NCBI GenBank assembly: GCA_014529385.2
Contig: CM043959.1
Span: forward strand, 59,718,253-59,782,252
Length of the DNA stretch: 64,000 nt
Direction: 5' to 3'
From: Adiantum capillus-veneris
Taxonomy: Eukaryota; Streptophyta; Polypodiopsida; Polypodiales; Pteridaceae
How positions within the stretch are numbered: the first letter of the stretch is position 1; each line of letters starts with the position of its first letter. Both the position numbers and the translations under genes were made by a program. Positions 21,226-32,687 of this stretch are shown here, one piece after another. The notes beneath the pieces are model-generated. The model ran no database searches and was not told the origin of the DNA. It saw only the letters and a list, made by a program, of their open reading frames with translations.

Positions 21226-24200
21226 TTATCCTTGAATGCCGATTGAAGATGAGCAAAAGCTCAACTTCTCCTTGTTGACCACCTTTGTAAACATGTCTGC
21301 AGGATTTTCACTTGTATGCACCTTTCCTAGCTTTAGTTGTCCCTCTTCCAAAAGAGTGCGTATGAAGTGATATCTCACCTCAATGTGCTTTGTCCTTGAA
21401 TGAGAGGCTGAGTTCTTCGCAAGATGGATAGCGCTTTGGCTATCACTGTACAAGACACAATTGTCTTGTTTGAATCCAAGCTCTTCTAAGAATCTGTGAA
21501 GCCACAGAATTTCTTTGCTTGCCTCCGTCATTGCTACATACTCTGCTTCCGTGGTAGAAAGTGAAACCACTTTCTACAGCTTTGAAGCCCAGCTTACTGC
21601 TGTGCCTCCAACCGTGAACACATAGCCAGTAGTGCTCCTTCGAGTATCTTTGTCACCTGCCATATCTGCATCAGCATACCCTTCTAGAAAAATATCAGTT
21701 CCTCCAAAATACAAAGCATTTGTTGTTGTCTCTTTTAGATACCTAAGTATCCACTTCACAGCTTTCCAATGCTCTTTACCTGGGTTGTCCATGAACCTAC
21801 TCACAACTCCCACTGCATGTGCAATGTCTGGCCTTGTCCAGACCATAGCATACATTAGAGAACCTACCGCTGCAGCATATGGAACTTTAGACATATAGGC
21901 TATCTCCTCTTGTGTCTTTGGACACATATCCTTCGTTAGTTTAAAATGACCAGCCAAAGGTGTAGAAACTGGTTTTGCATTTTGCATTGCAAACCTTTCT
22001 AGTACCTTCTTGATGTAATCTTCTTGAGATAGCTTTATTGTCTTCTTCGTCCTGTCCCTTGATATTTTCATACCAAGTATCCTCTTTGCAGCACCTAAAT
22101 CTTTCATTGAAAAAGATTTGGACAGCTCCTCTTTTAGGTCTTTGATGTCCTGCATGTTAGCACTTGCAATCAACATGTCATCAACATACAACATTAGGAT
22201 GATGAATTTCCCATCTCCCAAATTCTTCGTGTAGACGCAGTGATCCGAGTTGCATCTTGTGAATCCATGATCCAACATCCATCGATCAAACTTCAAGTAC
22301 CATTGTCTTGATGCTTGCTTTAAACCATACAAGCTCTTCTTTAATCTGCAAACCATTTTCTCCTTACCTTTTACTTCATACCCCTTTGGTTGAAGCATGT
22401 AGATTTCCTCCTCTAAGTCACCGTGAGGGAATGCCGTATTTACATCCATTTGCTCGAGATTTAGATCATGAGCAGCCACAAGGCTTAAGACAAGCCTAAT
22501 TGAGTTCATTTTTACAACAGGAGAAAATATTTCATTGAAGTCAATACCTTTCTTTTGAGAAAAACCTTTTACCACAAGCCTAGATTTGTACCTTTTCTTC
22601 CCACCTTCTTCTTCCTTTATCTTGTACACCCATTTGTTTTGAAGTGCCCGCTTACCTTTAGGCAACTCAACCAACTCCCATGTTTGGTTCTGATGTAGTG
22701 AGTCCATCTCCACTTGCATACTCTTCGTCCATTCTTCTTTGGATTCATGTTGCATAGCTTCTTCATATGATTCCGGCTCTCCAGAATCTGAGATCAAGAG
22801 ATGGTTGAAGGAAGGAACAAACCTTTCTGGAGGTCTACTTGCTCTTGTAGATCTTCGGGGAATAGGTTGAGGCTCCTCATTTGGTTGATGTTGTTGCACA
22901 TTGTCACCTTTTGCAGTCCTTGAGTCTTCACCGTCCTCAAGCTCCATGTACTCATCACCTGTTTCTTTTGTTTGTTTTCTTTCCAAGTAATCTTTGTACA
23001 TATTTTGTTCATTAAAAATTATATCCCTACTCCTTAAGATTTTACCATCTTCAGGATTCCATAGGCGATACCCAAAGTCTCCTTCTCCATAGCCAATGAA
23101 GAAACACTTTTTGGACTTTGCATCTAACTTTGATCTTAGGCTTCTATCTATGTGCATGAAAGCCTCACACCCAAACACTTTGAGAAATGCATAATTCACC
23201 GGTTTACCTGTCCATGCCTCTTCTGGAACTCCCCCATCCAATGCCGTTGAGGGTGACCGATTGATTAAGTACACAGACGTACTTACAGCTTCCGCCCAAA
23301 GTTCAAGCGGTAGGCCTGCATGTAGCCGCATGCTTCGTGCTCGTTCCATAATTGTCCTGTTCATCCTTTCCGAAATCCCATTTTGTTGAGGTGTCCTTGG
23401 GGTTGTCCTTTGCCTCCGAATTCCATTGCTAGCACAAAAGCTTGGCTGCAATATTCACCTCCATTGTCGGATCTGAGGCATTTAACCTTGGTACCTGTTT
23501 CATTCTCCACAAAGGCTTTCCACCTTTGAAATATGGAAAATACATCGGATTTATTCTTCATGACATAAACCCATGTTTTTCTAGTCGCATCGTCTATGAA
23601 TGTTACATAGTACAATGAGCCACCAAGTGATGGTGTACTTGCAGGACCCCAAACATCAGAATGAACCAACTCAAGTTTTTTATTTTTTCTTTCATTTCCT
23701 GATTTTTGAAATTTTACCCTCTTTTGTTTACCATAAACACAATCTTCACAGAACTCTAAGTCCACTTCTTTCAAACCTGGTAGAAGCTTCTTTGTTTGAA
23801 GGATTTGCATTCCTTTGGCACTCATATGCCCAAGTCGGTAGTGCCACACCGCACTGTCAACTTCTGTAGTTGCTGCACAAGCTGAAGGTTGCGTGCTAAC
23901 AACACACAAGTAAAGTGTACTGACTTTTTCACCCTTGGCAACCACCAAAGATCCCTTTGAGATCTTCCACCGTTTGTTTCCGAATGCAATGTTGTGACCT
24001 TCATCGTCCAATTGTCCTGTAGAGATCAAATTTTTGCGAAGAGAAGGAACATGCCTAACATCTTTAAGCTTCCATTCATTTCCGTTAGCAGTTTTGATAG
24101 AAACTGTACCTTTGCCGACAATCTCACAAGCTTCATCATCTCCCAAGTATACATACCCAAAATTACCTTTGGTGTAGTCTTGGAAATGTTGCTTGTGTGG

Positions 24201-25106
24201 TGTCGCATGGAATGAAGCCCCGGAATCTACTATCCAGGAATTAGACACATTGTCTAATGAGAGAATTAGAGCATCTTGCTCTACTTTACCTGCCACATTG
24301 GCCTCCGATGTTGGCTTGTTGTCTTGAGACTCTGTCTCCTTCTTCTTCTTGGACCAGCAATCCTTCTTGACGTGGCCCTTCTTGCCGCAGTTCCAACATT
24401 CAAGAACTGACTTTGTTCGTGATTTGCTCCGTCTTGAGCGATCACGACCCTTTTGGTTTTTGAACCTCTCCTTAGGCCTTCCTCTTGTTTCCACTGATAG
24501 TGCAGCACTTGATGATTCTCCTGTGCTTCTCCTTCGCATTTCCTCGCTTAGAAGAACACCCACAACATCATCAAACTTAAGAGTATTTGTGCCAGAGATA
24601 GAATTACTTACAGCCATCACAAGGCTGTCCCAACTATCCGGTAGAGATGATAGTATAAGGAGAGCTCGCACTTCGTCATCGAAATTGATTTTCACTGATC
24701 GAAGTTGACTTATGTTTGTGTTAAAGTCATTTAGGTGTTCTGCAACTGAACCATTCTCTGCCATCTTTAGATTGAACAAGCGCTTCATAAGAAATACCTT
24801 ATTGGATGCCGATGGTTTCTCGTAGAAGTCGTCAAGTGACTTCATCAAGTCCTCCGTGGTCTTCATCTCCGAAACATTGAAGGCCACCGTTGACGCCAAG
24901 CTTAACCGGATTGTTCCCAGTGCCTTTCGATCAAGGACAATCCATGCTTCATCTGCCATTGTTGCGGGCTTCTTCGCAAGACCGCCTAGAGGCAAATAGA
25001 GGTCCTTCTGGTAGAGATAGTCTTCAATCTGCATCTTCCAATGTTGGTAGTTTTTGCCGTTGAACTTCTCAATCTTGAGCTTCCCCTCCTCCGCCATAAC
25101 TCCCAC
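21226..25106 (-). pseudogene. Ty1/copia gag-pol polyprotein with two lesions
   Basis: From an ATG near 25106, in order: gag (IEKFNGKNYQHWKMQIEDYL), zinc knuckle CWNCGKKGHVKKDC, aspartic protease WIVDSGASFHAT, GAG-pre-integrase (WHYRLGHMSAKGM), integrase (LVHSDVWGP, LRSDNGGEY, PQQNGISERMNRT), reverse transcriptase (NKWVYKIKEEE, MLYVDDMLIAS) and RNase H (YADADMAGD, LSTTEAEYVAM, YSDSQSAIHLA, RTKHIEVRYH). One base is lost in a T-run near 23428, shifting the frame within the integrase between the second Asp and the Glu. A TAG at 21574-21576 replaces the Gln expected in SWASKL-Q. Otherwise about 1290 codons are open. Catalytic residues are present, so decay is slight. Tork/Tnt1-like affinity is my impression only. 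Confidence 0.93.
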
Positions 25107-25156
25107 TCAATTCAAGGAATCCTTTCCTTGAGATAATTTAGCTACGAGCAAACCTT

Positions 25157-25168
25157 GCTCTGATACCA
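25157..25168 (-). other. tRNA primer binding site, copia C
   Basis: TGGTATCAGAGC on the minus strand, two bases inside the 5' LTR. Confidence 0.9.
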
Positions 25169-25170
25169 GT

Positions 25171-25255
25171 TGTTAGGAAATAAGACGTAGCTAAATAGAT
25201 AATTGAGTAGATTACTTAATGGAGAGAGACAAATTTATATACACGAGATTATAGT

Positions 25256-25293
<38 letters not shown>

Positions 25294-25975
25294 CACGATA
25301 TACGTGGTTCACCCAATGTGGGCTACGTCCACGGGAAAGCAGCCACTCAATGGCTTTGGTACTTCAAAACAAGAAGTAGTTTACAAAGGGATTATACCCT
25401 TAATGGAGCTCCCGCCTTGCTTCACTCTCACCACCTCACACTCACCTTGTTGCATCAACTTCACACACTATGAAATGTGTGTAGAAATGGCCTCCTTTTA
25501 TAGGCCAAAAGGGCTGCCCTCTCTTATGAGAGACAGCCATGTGTAGCCGCCCTTGTGCGAATAAGTCCAAATCGGACCCTCCAATCCGCCCATGTGTGGC
25601 CGCCCTTGAGAAGACAAGTCCGCTTTTGAATTCGGCCACCGGCCATTGACTTCCGACCACCGGCCACCGGCCATTGACTTTCGACCACCGGCCATTGGCC
25701 ATTGACTACCGGCCACCGGCCAACCGATCGGTTAATTTCCGACCACTTTCCGACCGCCGTCCGGCCATAATATTCCGGCGAAAAGGAATATTCCGGCGAA
25801 AAAAAGTCTCGGGGGCGGCCTTTAAAGTTGCCCCTGATTCTTGTCCATGAAAATTTTGGTTTCCGGTGAGTGATTTTCCTTCACGCACGATGGCTTCTCC
25901 TCATAATGGGGGCCTTACAAATGTGCGCTTTTACCACAGAAAATTACAAGGGTAAATCAGGCTCCATACTTAACA
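25171..25975 (-). repeat. 5' LTR of copia C (805 bases)
   Basis: Same ends as the partner LTR. TATA-like CTATAAAAGG on the minus strand at 25494-25503; GA run near 25259-25289, about four bases longer than in the other LTR; fewer CCGGCCA units. Confidence 0.97.
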
Positions 25976-25980
25976 TGTGA
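25976..25980. other. Target-site duplication of copia C, right copy
   Basis: TGTGA, matching 20321-20325. Confidence 0.9.
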
Positions 25981-26900
25981 AGCCTAAGCTAAAGTCTACA
26001 ATCATACTCTTATCTTCATGACAAGGCAAAGACCCTTGAAAAAAAACATCAGCCATGAGGGAACCATTTTTCCTATGTTAACTCTTCCTTCGAAGAGGGA
26101 GAGAGTTTTTGAGAATGATTACAAAAAATGACTGTTGAATGTATCAATGACCCTGCAAAGCATATGTAAAGGAGACTATATGAAGGAACATGGACAATTA
26201 AATATTTCATTTGTTTGGTCAAAAGAATCAAGATTCAACACTATCTCAATTCTCTTTGGAGAATATTACAAAAGCTATTGCTATGACATAAAACCCACAA
26301 ACAGTTTTTTGTTTTCAACCTTTTTTCAATATTTTTTATTTCAATCAAAACAGATACGATGATGATAAAAAAGCAATAGTGAACATCATATAATGGAAAT
26401 TGTATTTATCAACCTCAACGGCAATACAAGCTTCGATAGAGCTAAGAAATATCAGGATTGTGGTCAAAATAGATCTATAGGTGCCTACACAAGCCTCAAG
26501 GCAATTTTGCAACGATAGAATTCCTAAATTGGTCTCATGGAAATGGAAGGAGTGACACTAACATTAATGTTATTGTTGATGAGCAACAAAGTGACAAGGG
26601 TAGAAAACTCAACAAGCTCAAGCAAGTCAAAATTCACCGTTTCCTTTGGGACCACCACCATCGGTAATAAGCATGTCATCTTATTAATAGGCAAAAGCTT
26701 GTTAGGTTTTTCCTTGATTTAGCATATTTGGGATTCATTTGTATTTTTGTTGCACAATCGATACTAAGTAGGGTTAGGGTTAGTGCATCTACCTTTGAAT
26801 GGTAATTGATCACTGAGTATTTCCATTCGTCACATAATTCCTCTCTAACAAACTTACCAAACTCTTGAGTCACAACAAGAATCTTCCAAGCCGTGCATTG

Positions 26901-26940
<40 letters not shown>

Positions 26941-29540
26941 GGTTCTCTCTTTCATCTTTCAGAGGAGTGCTAATTTCTCTCTAAAATTTACTTTTAGATT
27001 TTCTCTCTCTGGGATATTTCTCTCAATATTTTTGTTCTCGATCTAGGATAGTTCTCAAAATAAAAAATATTGCAATCCACAATATCATTGAAATCATTCC
27101 ATATTTGCGATATCTATGATCCTTGATATTGTTGAAATTATTCTCGATAACTGGGATACCTACAAGTAGGTCCCCCAAGCTCAAAAAAATAAACATTCTT
27201 TCAAAACATCTTTTTTTTTAATAGCAAAATTCACAATTGTGAGTGAATTATATTGAGCAGCCCAAAAAATTACAAGGTTTTGTCATGCTCATGTTAAGCC
27301 ATGACAACATCCGGGGATCATAATTACATGCCTTGATACCCAAGGTCCATACTCTTGTCATTCTGAGATCTTTTATTTATTGATGGCCAAGATTTGCCCC
27401 CATCCTAGGGATTCCATCTTAAGTGCATAAGTGAAGGGTGAGTTTAGGAAATGAAGCGACCCATGAAAACGGAAATTCAAAAGACTTTTTGTCTTTATAA
27501 AGAAATGGTCGAGTGCACGTGTGTTTTTCTAATGCTTTATTTTCCCTTCAATGTTTTCTTGTCTTAAGAGTGTCCTTGCACTGTGTAGGTAGTGTATATT
27601 TGTTTTTGAAGCCACTAGGATAATTTAGGAATGCGATTGGATGTACATCCAATGCATGGACTCACTCGACTCTGGGGCAGTGCTTGAAAAAAACTTTTTT
27701 TGAAAACTTGGCAAACTTACATCTGTGAAACAACAGAGGTAAATTGACAAAGTTTGAAGGTTTTTACACCAAACTCAATATACTCCTCAAGATTGTCTCC
27801 AATGAATGCTCTCCTAGACATAGAAACAAGGGAATGGGGAACATGGGCCTAGGAACAGGGAACATATGTTCTTGGAATGGGAGGGTTTGGAATGGAAGGG
27901 AGTGGATGGCTGGCTGGATGCTTGAATGGTAAGGGATGCCTTTTTGAATGGATTCGAAATGGATGATTGTCTGGAATGGCACATGAAACAACCAACATTT
28001 TTTTTTTGAAAAACGAGCAGATTTTTAGGAAATATCCTAGCACCCTTTTAGGACCATTTTCACCATGGCTTTTGGGCTCCTTTAGGGCCACTTTTGGATG
28101 CCCCCTTAGCTTACAAAAGGAGGGCCTCAAGCTTGGGCTCATCCACTTTCATTGTTCGAGGCTCAAGCTTCCTCTCTACTCTCATAATCCATTGCCTTTA
28201 GGCTTGGTTGTTAGCTCTATGGGACATATGTGTAGATAAAAAAAATTTGGAAAAAATATATTTTTATTTTTTCCATTTTGAGCATTGACCTCTTTTCCTA
28301 ACTTTGGCATCCCGATCCCGACCTCAACCCTGTTCTCATTCCCCGTACCATTTTTCTATGGTCCTAGATGATGACCACCACGACTACTCTTGAGAGATGA
28401 GAGGCTTTGCTAGGTTGATAGGGTAATGTCCAAGTGACATAGATGAAGGATCATGATGCGGCAAGCAGTGAGATGCATTGTGGATCATGATGCCCTTGTA
28501 GGTTACTGGCACAAACAAGTATCTATGTGGCCCAAAATTAGATGGTGCGAACTGATAGCGCACGCTTAACACATGCTGGTAGAGCATATGGATGGCTATG
28601 CCAATGCCCATGTCCACAAAGGTTACTATCAAGCCTATGCTACTACCTAAACACGATAGGATTGGCAAAAGTAACTAGATGACTAAGATAGGTGTGTCCT
28701 TTGGATTGCCCACAAACCTTGGCAAGTCCTCTCTTTAGACATCTACTAGATCTCTGAATGATGGGAGCTTTGGATGCGTCTTCCTTTTTGCAATAAATAT
28801 GATTGCAAACGTAGGTTCACAATGCCCATAAACTCTTGCAGGTTACCCTAGATTAAAACCCTTTTGCTCCGAATTGGTGGTTCTCGATTACTAAAAAGAT
28901 ACAGATGGTGTGGACCGAAGGATGTGCTGCCATAGATGTCTACAGATTGGTGATGATCAAATGTTTCTTCCAAACCATCTTTAAGAAGATGGGAGAGACT
29001 TGACCAAATAGTGCCAAGACTACATACATATAAGCTAATTTAGATGTCACCTTCCCTTGGTGTCATAAGTTGCTAACAAACTCTCACAGTCAACATATTT
29101 ATGTCTCCCATGCATGTCTACAACAGTGCCATTGATCACGTCGACAAAGTAAAGACTACAAATAACCATGCAAGGCCTAATTATGCATGAGGAAAATTAT
29201 GGATTTTGCATGGGCCTTGTAAGAAATCCTAATTTCAAGGGATTAGTCTAACATTGTGTATGGTTAAGGGGACAAGTGCATTTATTAGGCTACCTTTTCA
29301 TAGGTTCCTCTAGTATTTTTTTTAGGCCCAAGTAGGGTGTGGAGCTAAGAAGTAATTTTCTCTCTCTACCTTTTGAGAATAATGGGAGAAAAGGTGGGAT
29401 GGCATTAACTCCATCGTCAACATCTTCCCTATTCCTTTTCATTCCACATCATAAAAAATGTGCACAACCAAGAGCCAAAAAATGACTTTTAAAAAAATGC
29501 TCCTTTGGACCCATTTTCAAGTTTAAAACTTCTTCCCAAC
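25981..29540. other. Unrecognised AT-rich sequence
   Basis: No domain recognised in any frame. Contains a TC run (26903-26939), GGAATGG-like low-complexity words (27830-27930) and scattered short open frames of no recognisable family. Confidence 0.5.
26903..26939. repeat. (TC)n microsatellite
   Basis: Uninterrupted TC run of about 37 bases. Confidence 0.95.
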
Positions 29541-29824
29541 TCATATATATTTATATATATATATATATATATATGAGAAGAAGTCTTTTTAAGCTATTTT
29601 CCCCTACACTATAGATGATTTTCTATTCTCTTAAAATATCAAATTCAAATTTTCAATAGTTTCCCCCAAAATCTCCTCTCTCTCTCTCTCTTGTGTGTGT
29701 GTGTGTGCGCCTCTATGTGTGTGTCTCCCTTCCCCTATGTGTGTGTGTGTGTGTGTGTGTAGCTCCCCCCCCCCCCCCTCTCTCTCTCCCCCCATATGTG
29801 TGTGTGTGTGTGTGCGCACGCACG

Positions 29825-29891
<67 letters not shown>

Positions 29892-30036
29892 TGTGTGTGT
29901 GTGTGCGTGTGTGCACGCACGCGAAAATATCTCTCTCTCCCCCTCCCCCCCCCCCCCCCCCCCCCCCGGTGTGTGTGTGTGTGTGTGTGTGTGGCTCTCT
30001 CTCCCCCTCCCCTTGCGCGCGCATGTGTGTGCACCC

Positions 30037-30092
<56 letters not shown>
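29540..30092. repeat. Compound simple-sequence island (AT, TG, CT, poly-C)
   Basis: An AT run near 29549-29573 is followed from about 29680 by alternating blocks of CT, TG, poly-C (29945-29967) and GC-containing purine-pyrimidine runs such as tgcgcacgcacgcac, ending in a long CT run (about 30044-30090). Open frames here are repeat artefacts. Confidence 0.95.
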
Positions 30093-30093
<1 letters not shown>

Positions 30094-30470
30094 CCTAAGA
30101 CATTAGGAAAAATATGAACCTCAAAAGGGCCCTTTAGCTTAAGGGGTGATTAAGCATGGGCCAATAGGAAGAGGGTGGTGGCCACAGCTATAGCCTAAAA
30201 AAGTAGTAGGAGGGGGCCTATTTGTTCCCCTCATTATAGCTTTGTCCCCTAAAAGGAGAGGAGAAGAGGGGGGGGGAGGGGCAGGGGGGGAGGTCTTTCT
30301 CTCCATTTTCATGGGCGTCCATAGAGTAACCCAAAATTTCATTTTTTTTGAAAATCTCTAAATTTCACTTTTCATTCCCCAAAAGCTCCCCTAACCATAT
30401 ACATGGTCAAAACCTATTTTCTTTCACCAAAATCTACATTTCTCAGCCATTACCCTCCATTCGACCTCCT

Positions 30471-30516
<46 letters not shown>

Positions 30517-30534
30517 ACTTACACATGTCTCTCT

Positions 30535-30565
<31 letters not shown>

Positions 30566-31104
30566 CAAGCTTTCCATAGCTGCAACACATATGGAAGCTT
30601 TCCATAGTTGCTCACCCATTTTCCCTCCAAAGACACCATTTTCTCTAAACACACACTCTCTCTCTACGAGCTTTCCCATTTTCATCTACACCTCCATTGT
30701 CCTCTCTCCCCAAGATCTCCATGGTTGTAGCACCTGTGGAGACTTTTCAAGCACCTCTTCTACCCTTTCTTCTACCACTTTATAGCCCATTATCTACAAG
30801 CTATCCATGGCTATGGCTGCAACGTTGGGTTAAACGTCTCCAACCCTCTCTTCTACCCTTTCAACTACACCTTCTTATCTCATCATCTCCAAGATTCCCA
30901 TGGCTGGAGCACCTACACAAGCTCTATCAACCACCTCTTGGCTCCTCTCCATGGCTGCAGTATTGCACGCGAAGGTTCTCCATTGAAGGTTTAATCCTCT
31001 GTATCTCCCTCTCTCCAAAAACATTAACTTGTTCCTCCTCCATCACTAGCTCATTCAAAACCACCATCAAACCCTCTTACTGTAGCCTCTTCCTCTCTGT
31101 AGCA
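30093..31104. other. CT-rich region with degenerate CCATGG-centred repeats
   Basis: CT runs at about 30474-30514 and 30546-30566. From about 30580 to 30965 loosely repeated modules recur around ccatggctg/ccatggttg and ctctcc. No gene recognised; a pyrimidine-rich leader of the small frame that follows is possible. Confidence 0.4.
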
Positions 31105-31437
31105 ATGTCAAACTCTACTACTCACATAAAGCCAAAAGATGAGGTAGAAAGGGTTGTCTCGTACAACACTAGAGATTCTAATGGGGAGTGGGTGCCTCAA
31201 GTGTTCAGCAAAGGCGTTTGGGTCTTCATGCAACCTGCAGCCACCGGGCCTCACCGTGTTCAAGATCATGGCAACTTGGATCAACATTGGAAAGGGAGGA
31301 TGCTTGGGTTCAAAGACCATAGGATCAATGGGACGGTGGCTGTTGTTCAACATGTGTATTCAATGCCTAATATGAGTTTACTAATCCAAGACTTTTTCCG
31401 CTTAACTGTAAATTGCTTCTATTTGTTGTTGCAATAG
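31105..31437 (+). CDS. Unrecognised 110-codon open frame
   Basis: ATG at 31105 begins MSNSTTHIKPKDEVERVVSY, followed by GEWVPQVFSKGVWVFMQP and a short tail; stop at 31435. The composition is protein-like and it lies just downstream of CT-rich DNA such as often precedes plant genes, but I recognise no family and see no splice structure that would extend it. Could be an exon of the gene remnant at 31741, or chance. Weak call. Confidence 0.25.
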   Translation: MSNSTTHIKPKDEVERVVSYNTRDSNGEWVPQVFSKGVWVFMQPAATGPHRVQDHGNLDQHWKGRMLGFKDHRINGTVAVVQHVYSMPNMSLLIQDFFRLTVNCFYLLLQ

Positions 31438-31740
31438 ACAAATGCATTGAGTTGACCTATGTGTTCAAGTATGCTAGTATGTTTATTTTGGGCCATTTGA
31501 TGTCTGTGTATATATATTTTCATCAAACTTGGTGAGTAGCAACATTTAAGAAGTCTCTCTGGAACCTTTCAAGCTCTTCATGCTGACATTGGTGCCATGA
31601 TGCTTCCCGTGTGCAACCATCAACGCTACTGCAAAGCAGAATCTTCTTCTACTCGCACACATATGTAGTGCCCACCTCTGAGCATGGCTATGGTAAGATC
31701 AGTAGAGTTGACATGCCATCGCTTCTTAGTGTGGAGTGAC

Positions 31741-32118
31741 TGCAACCTGATGTTTGGTCCATCTTATCCATAAAGGAGAAGACGGTTTTTGACATTCTTT
31801 CCTCGTTGAAGTTTGAGAAGGATTCTAGGTCTGTAGGTCTAACTCGGTGTTGTTCTGTGCATGTTTTTATGCATTTATTTAAGGCCCTACCATTCAATGT
31901 CACACCCACTATTTTTGTATGCAAGAATGTGTCTTTTGAAGCATTACAACCCTTGTTAGGAGAGAATTGGGGATTTATAGAGGTTATTCATCAACGAGAT
32001 AGATATCGATGCAAGCTAGGGGCTTCAAGCATTGGGATACGGTACTTAAAAGTTTGCACAACTTTGTACATACACTTCCACTACGAGCGGTGGATGTGTA
32101 AGACTGGGAAATGGATAC
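31741..32118 (+). pseudogene. Unrecognised gene remnant, part left of the copia D insertion
   Basis: An open frame runs through PDVWSILSIKEKTVFDIL, TPTIFVCKNVSFEALQPLLG and ENWGFIEVIHQRDRYRCKLG to the insertion point at 32118. Before 31741 the same frame reads SEHGYGKISRVDMPSLLSVE and is cut by a TGA. Removing the copia element and one target-site copy lets the frame continue in phase into 48313-48407. I recognise no family. Low-divergence, protein-like composition and frame continuity make it a likely gene or a gene from another mobile element, now dead. Confidence 0.5.
32114..32118. other. Target-site duplication of copia D, left copy
   Basis: GATAC, matching 48308-48312. Confidence 0.9.
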
Positions 32119-32325
32119 TGTTACCATATACATATGGTAGTGATGTGTGTGAACACACTAGGACCGCCGGGGCATTTTTTCCCTCGAGCATTGTATATAC
32201 GCCCATCACTCTAGGGCTATCTATCTTTCCATTGCACACTAAGTAACACACTCTCTATTGTGTCCCTTGAGCTTCCTTCGTCTTCTCCAAGATGTGTGCA
32301 TTTCTCTGCAACCCTAATTCCAACA
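32119..32325 (+). repeat. 5' LTR of copia D (207 bases)
   Basis: Matches 48081-48307 closely but lacks an internal segment of about 20 bases around ttaggaggttttttcccc. Confidence 0.95.
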
Positions 32326-32327
32326 AT

Positions 32328-32339
32328 TGGTATCAGAGC
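32328..32339 (+). other. tRNA primer binding site, copia D
   Basis: TGGTATCAGAGC two bases after the LTR. Confidence 0.9.
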
Positions 32340-32687
32340 AGGTTGCGTCTGCCCGGGCTTAGTCGCCAGCTGCTCTAGCACACGCTTGCTCACTTTCTAC
32401 GATTTCAGTGAACTTTGGCAAGCGTTCGTAGGTCGACCAAAATTTCAGGCAAACTTGTAGAGCTCAGTCTGCTCAGATTTTTGATTCGGGCTCATTTCGG
32501 CCTCCGTTTCCACTACAGGCAGTACTGCACAGGCTATTTTGTCATTTTGTGCAAAATTTCTGTCAGTGTCGTTTTTTGCATAGCAGGTGCCTCATAGTCT
32601 TCTACGGTTTGTGCTATATAGCACGTGTTGTTCCCGCCCCGTTTCTCCTATTTTTAGACAGTTTTCATATCAGGTGCAACATTTACC

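Larger units (their letters stand above)
20326..25975 (-). mobile_element. Complete young Ty1/copia retrotransposon C
   Basis: LTRs 20326-21165 and 25171-25975 both run TGTTAGGAAATAAG to CATACTTAACA. They are flanked by the 5-bp duplication TGTGA and enclose a primer site (25157-25168) and a polypurine tract (minus strand AAGTGGGAGCA, 21166-21176). The coding region is near complete with only two lesions. The LTRs differ by a few repeat-length changes and, by eye, at least two substitutions, so insertion is recent compared with the other elements here. Size 5.65 kb. Confidence 0.97.

Noticed and set aside
26769-26784. Telomere-like agggttagggttag
   Set aside because: Only about two units and not the plant TTTAGGG period; chance or a lone telobox.
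29693-30117. Open frames of 100 to 140 codons
   Set aside because: Read-through of CT/TG repeats in every frame; not protein-like.
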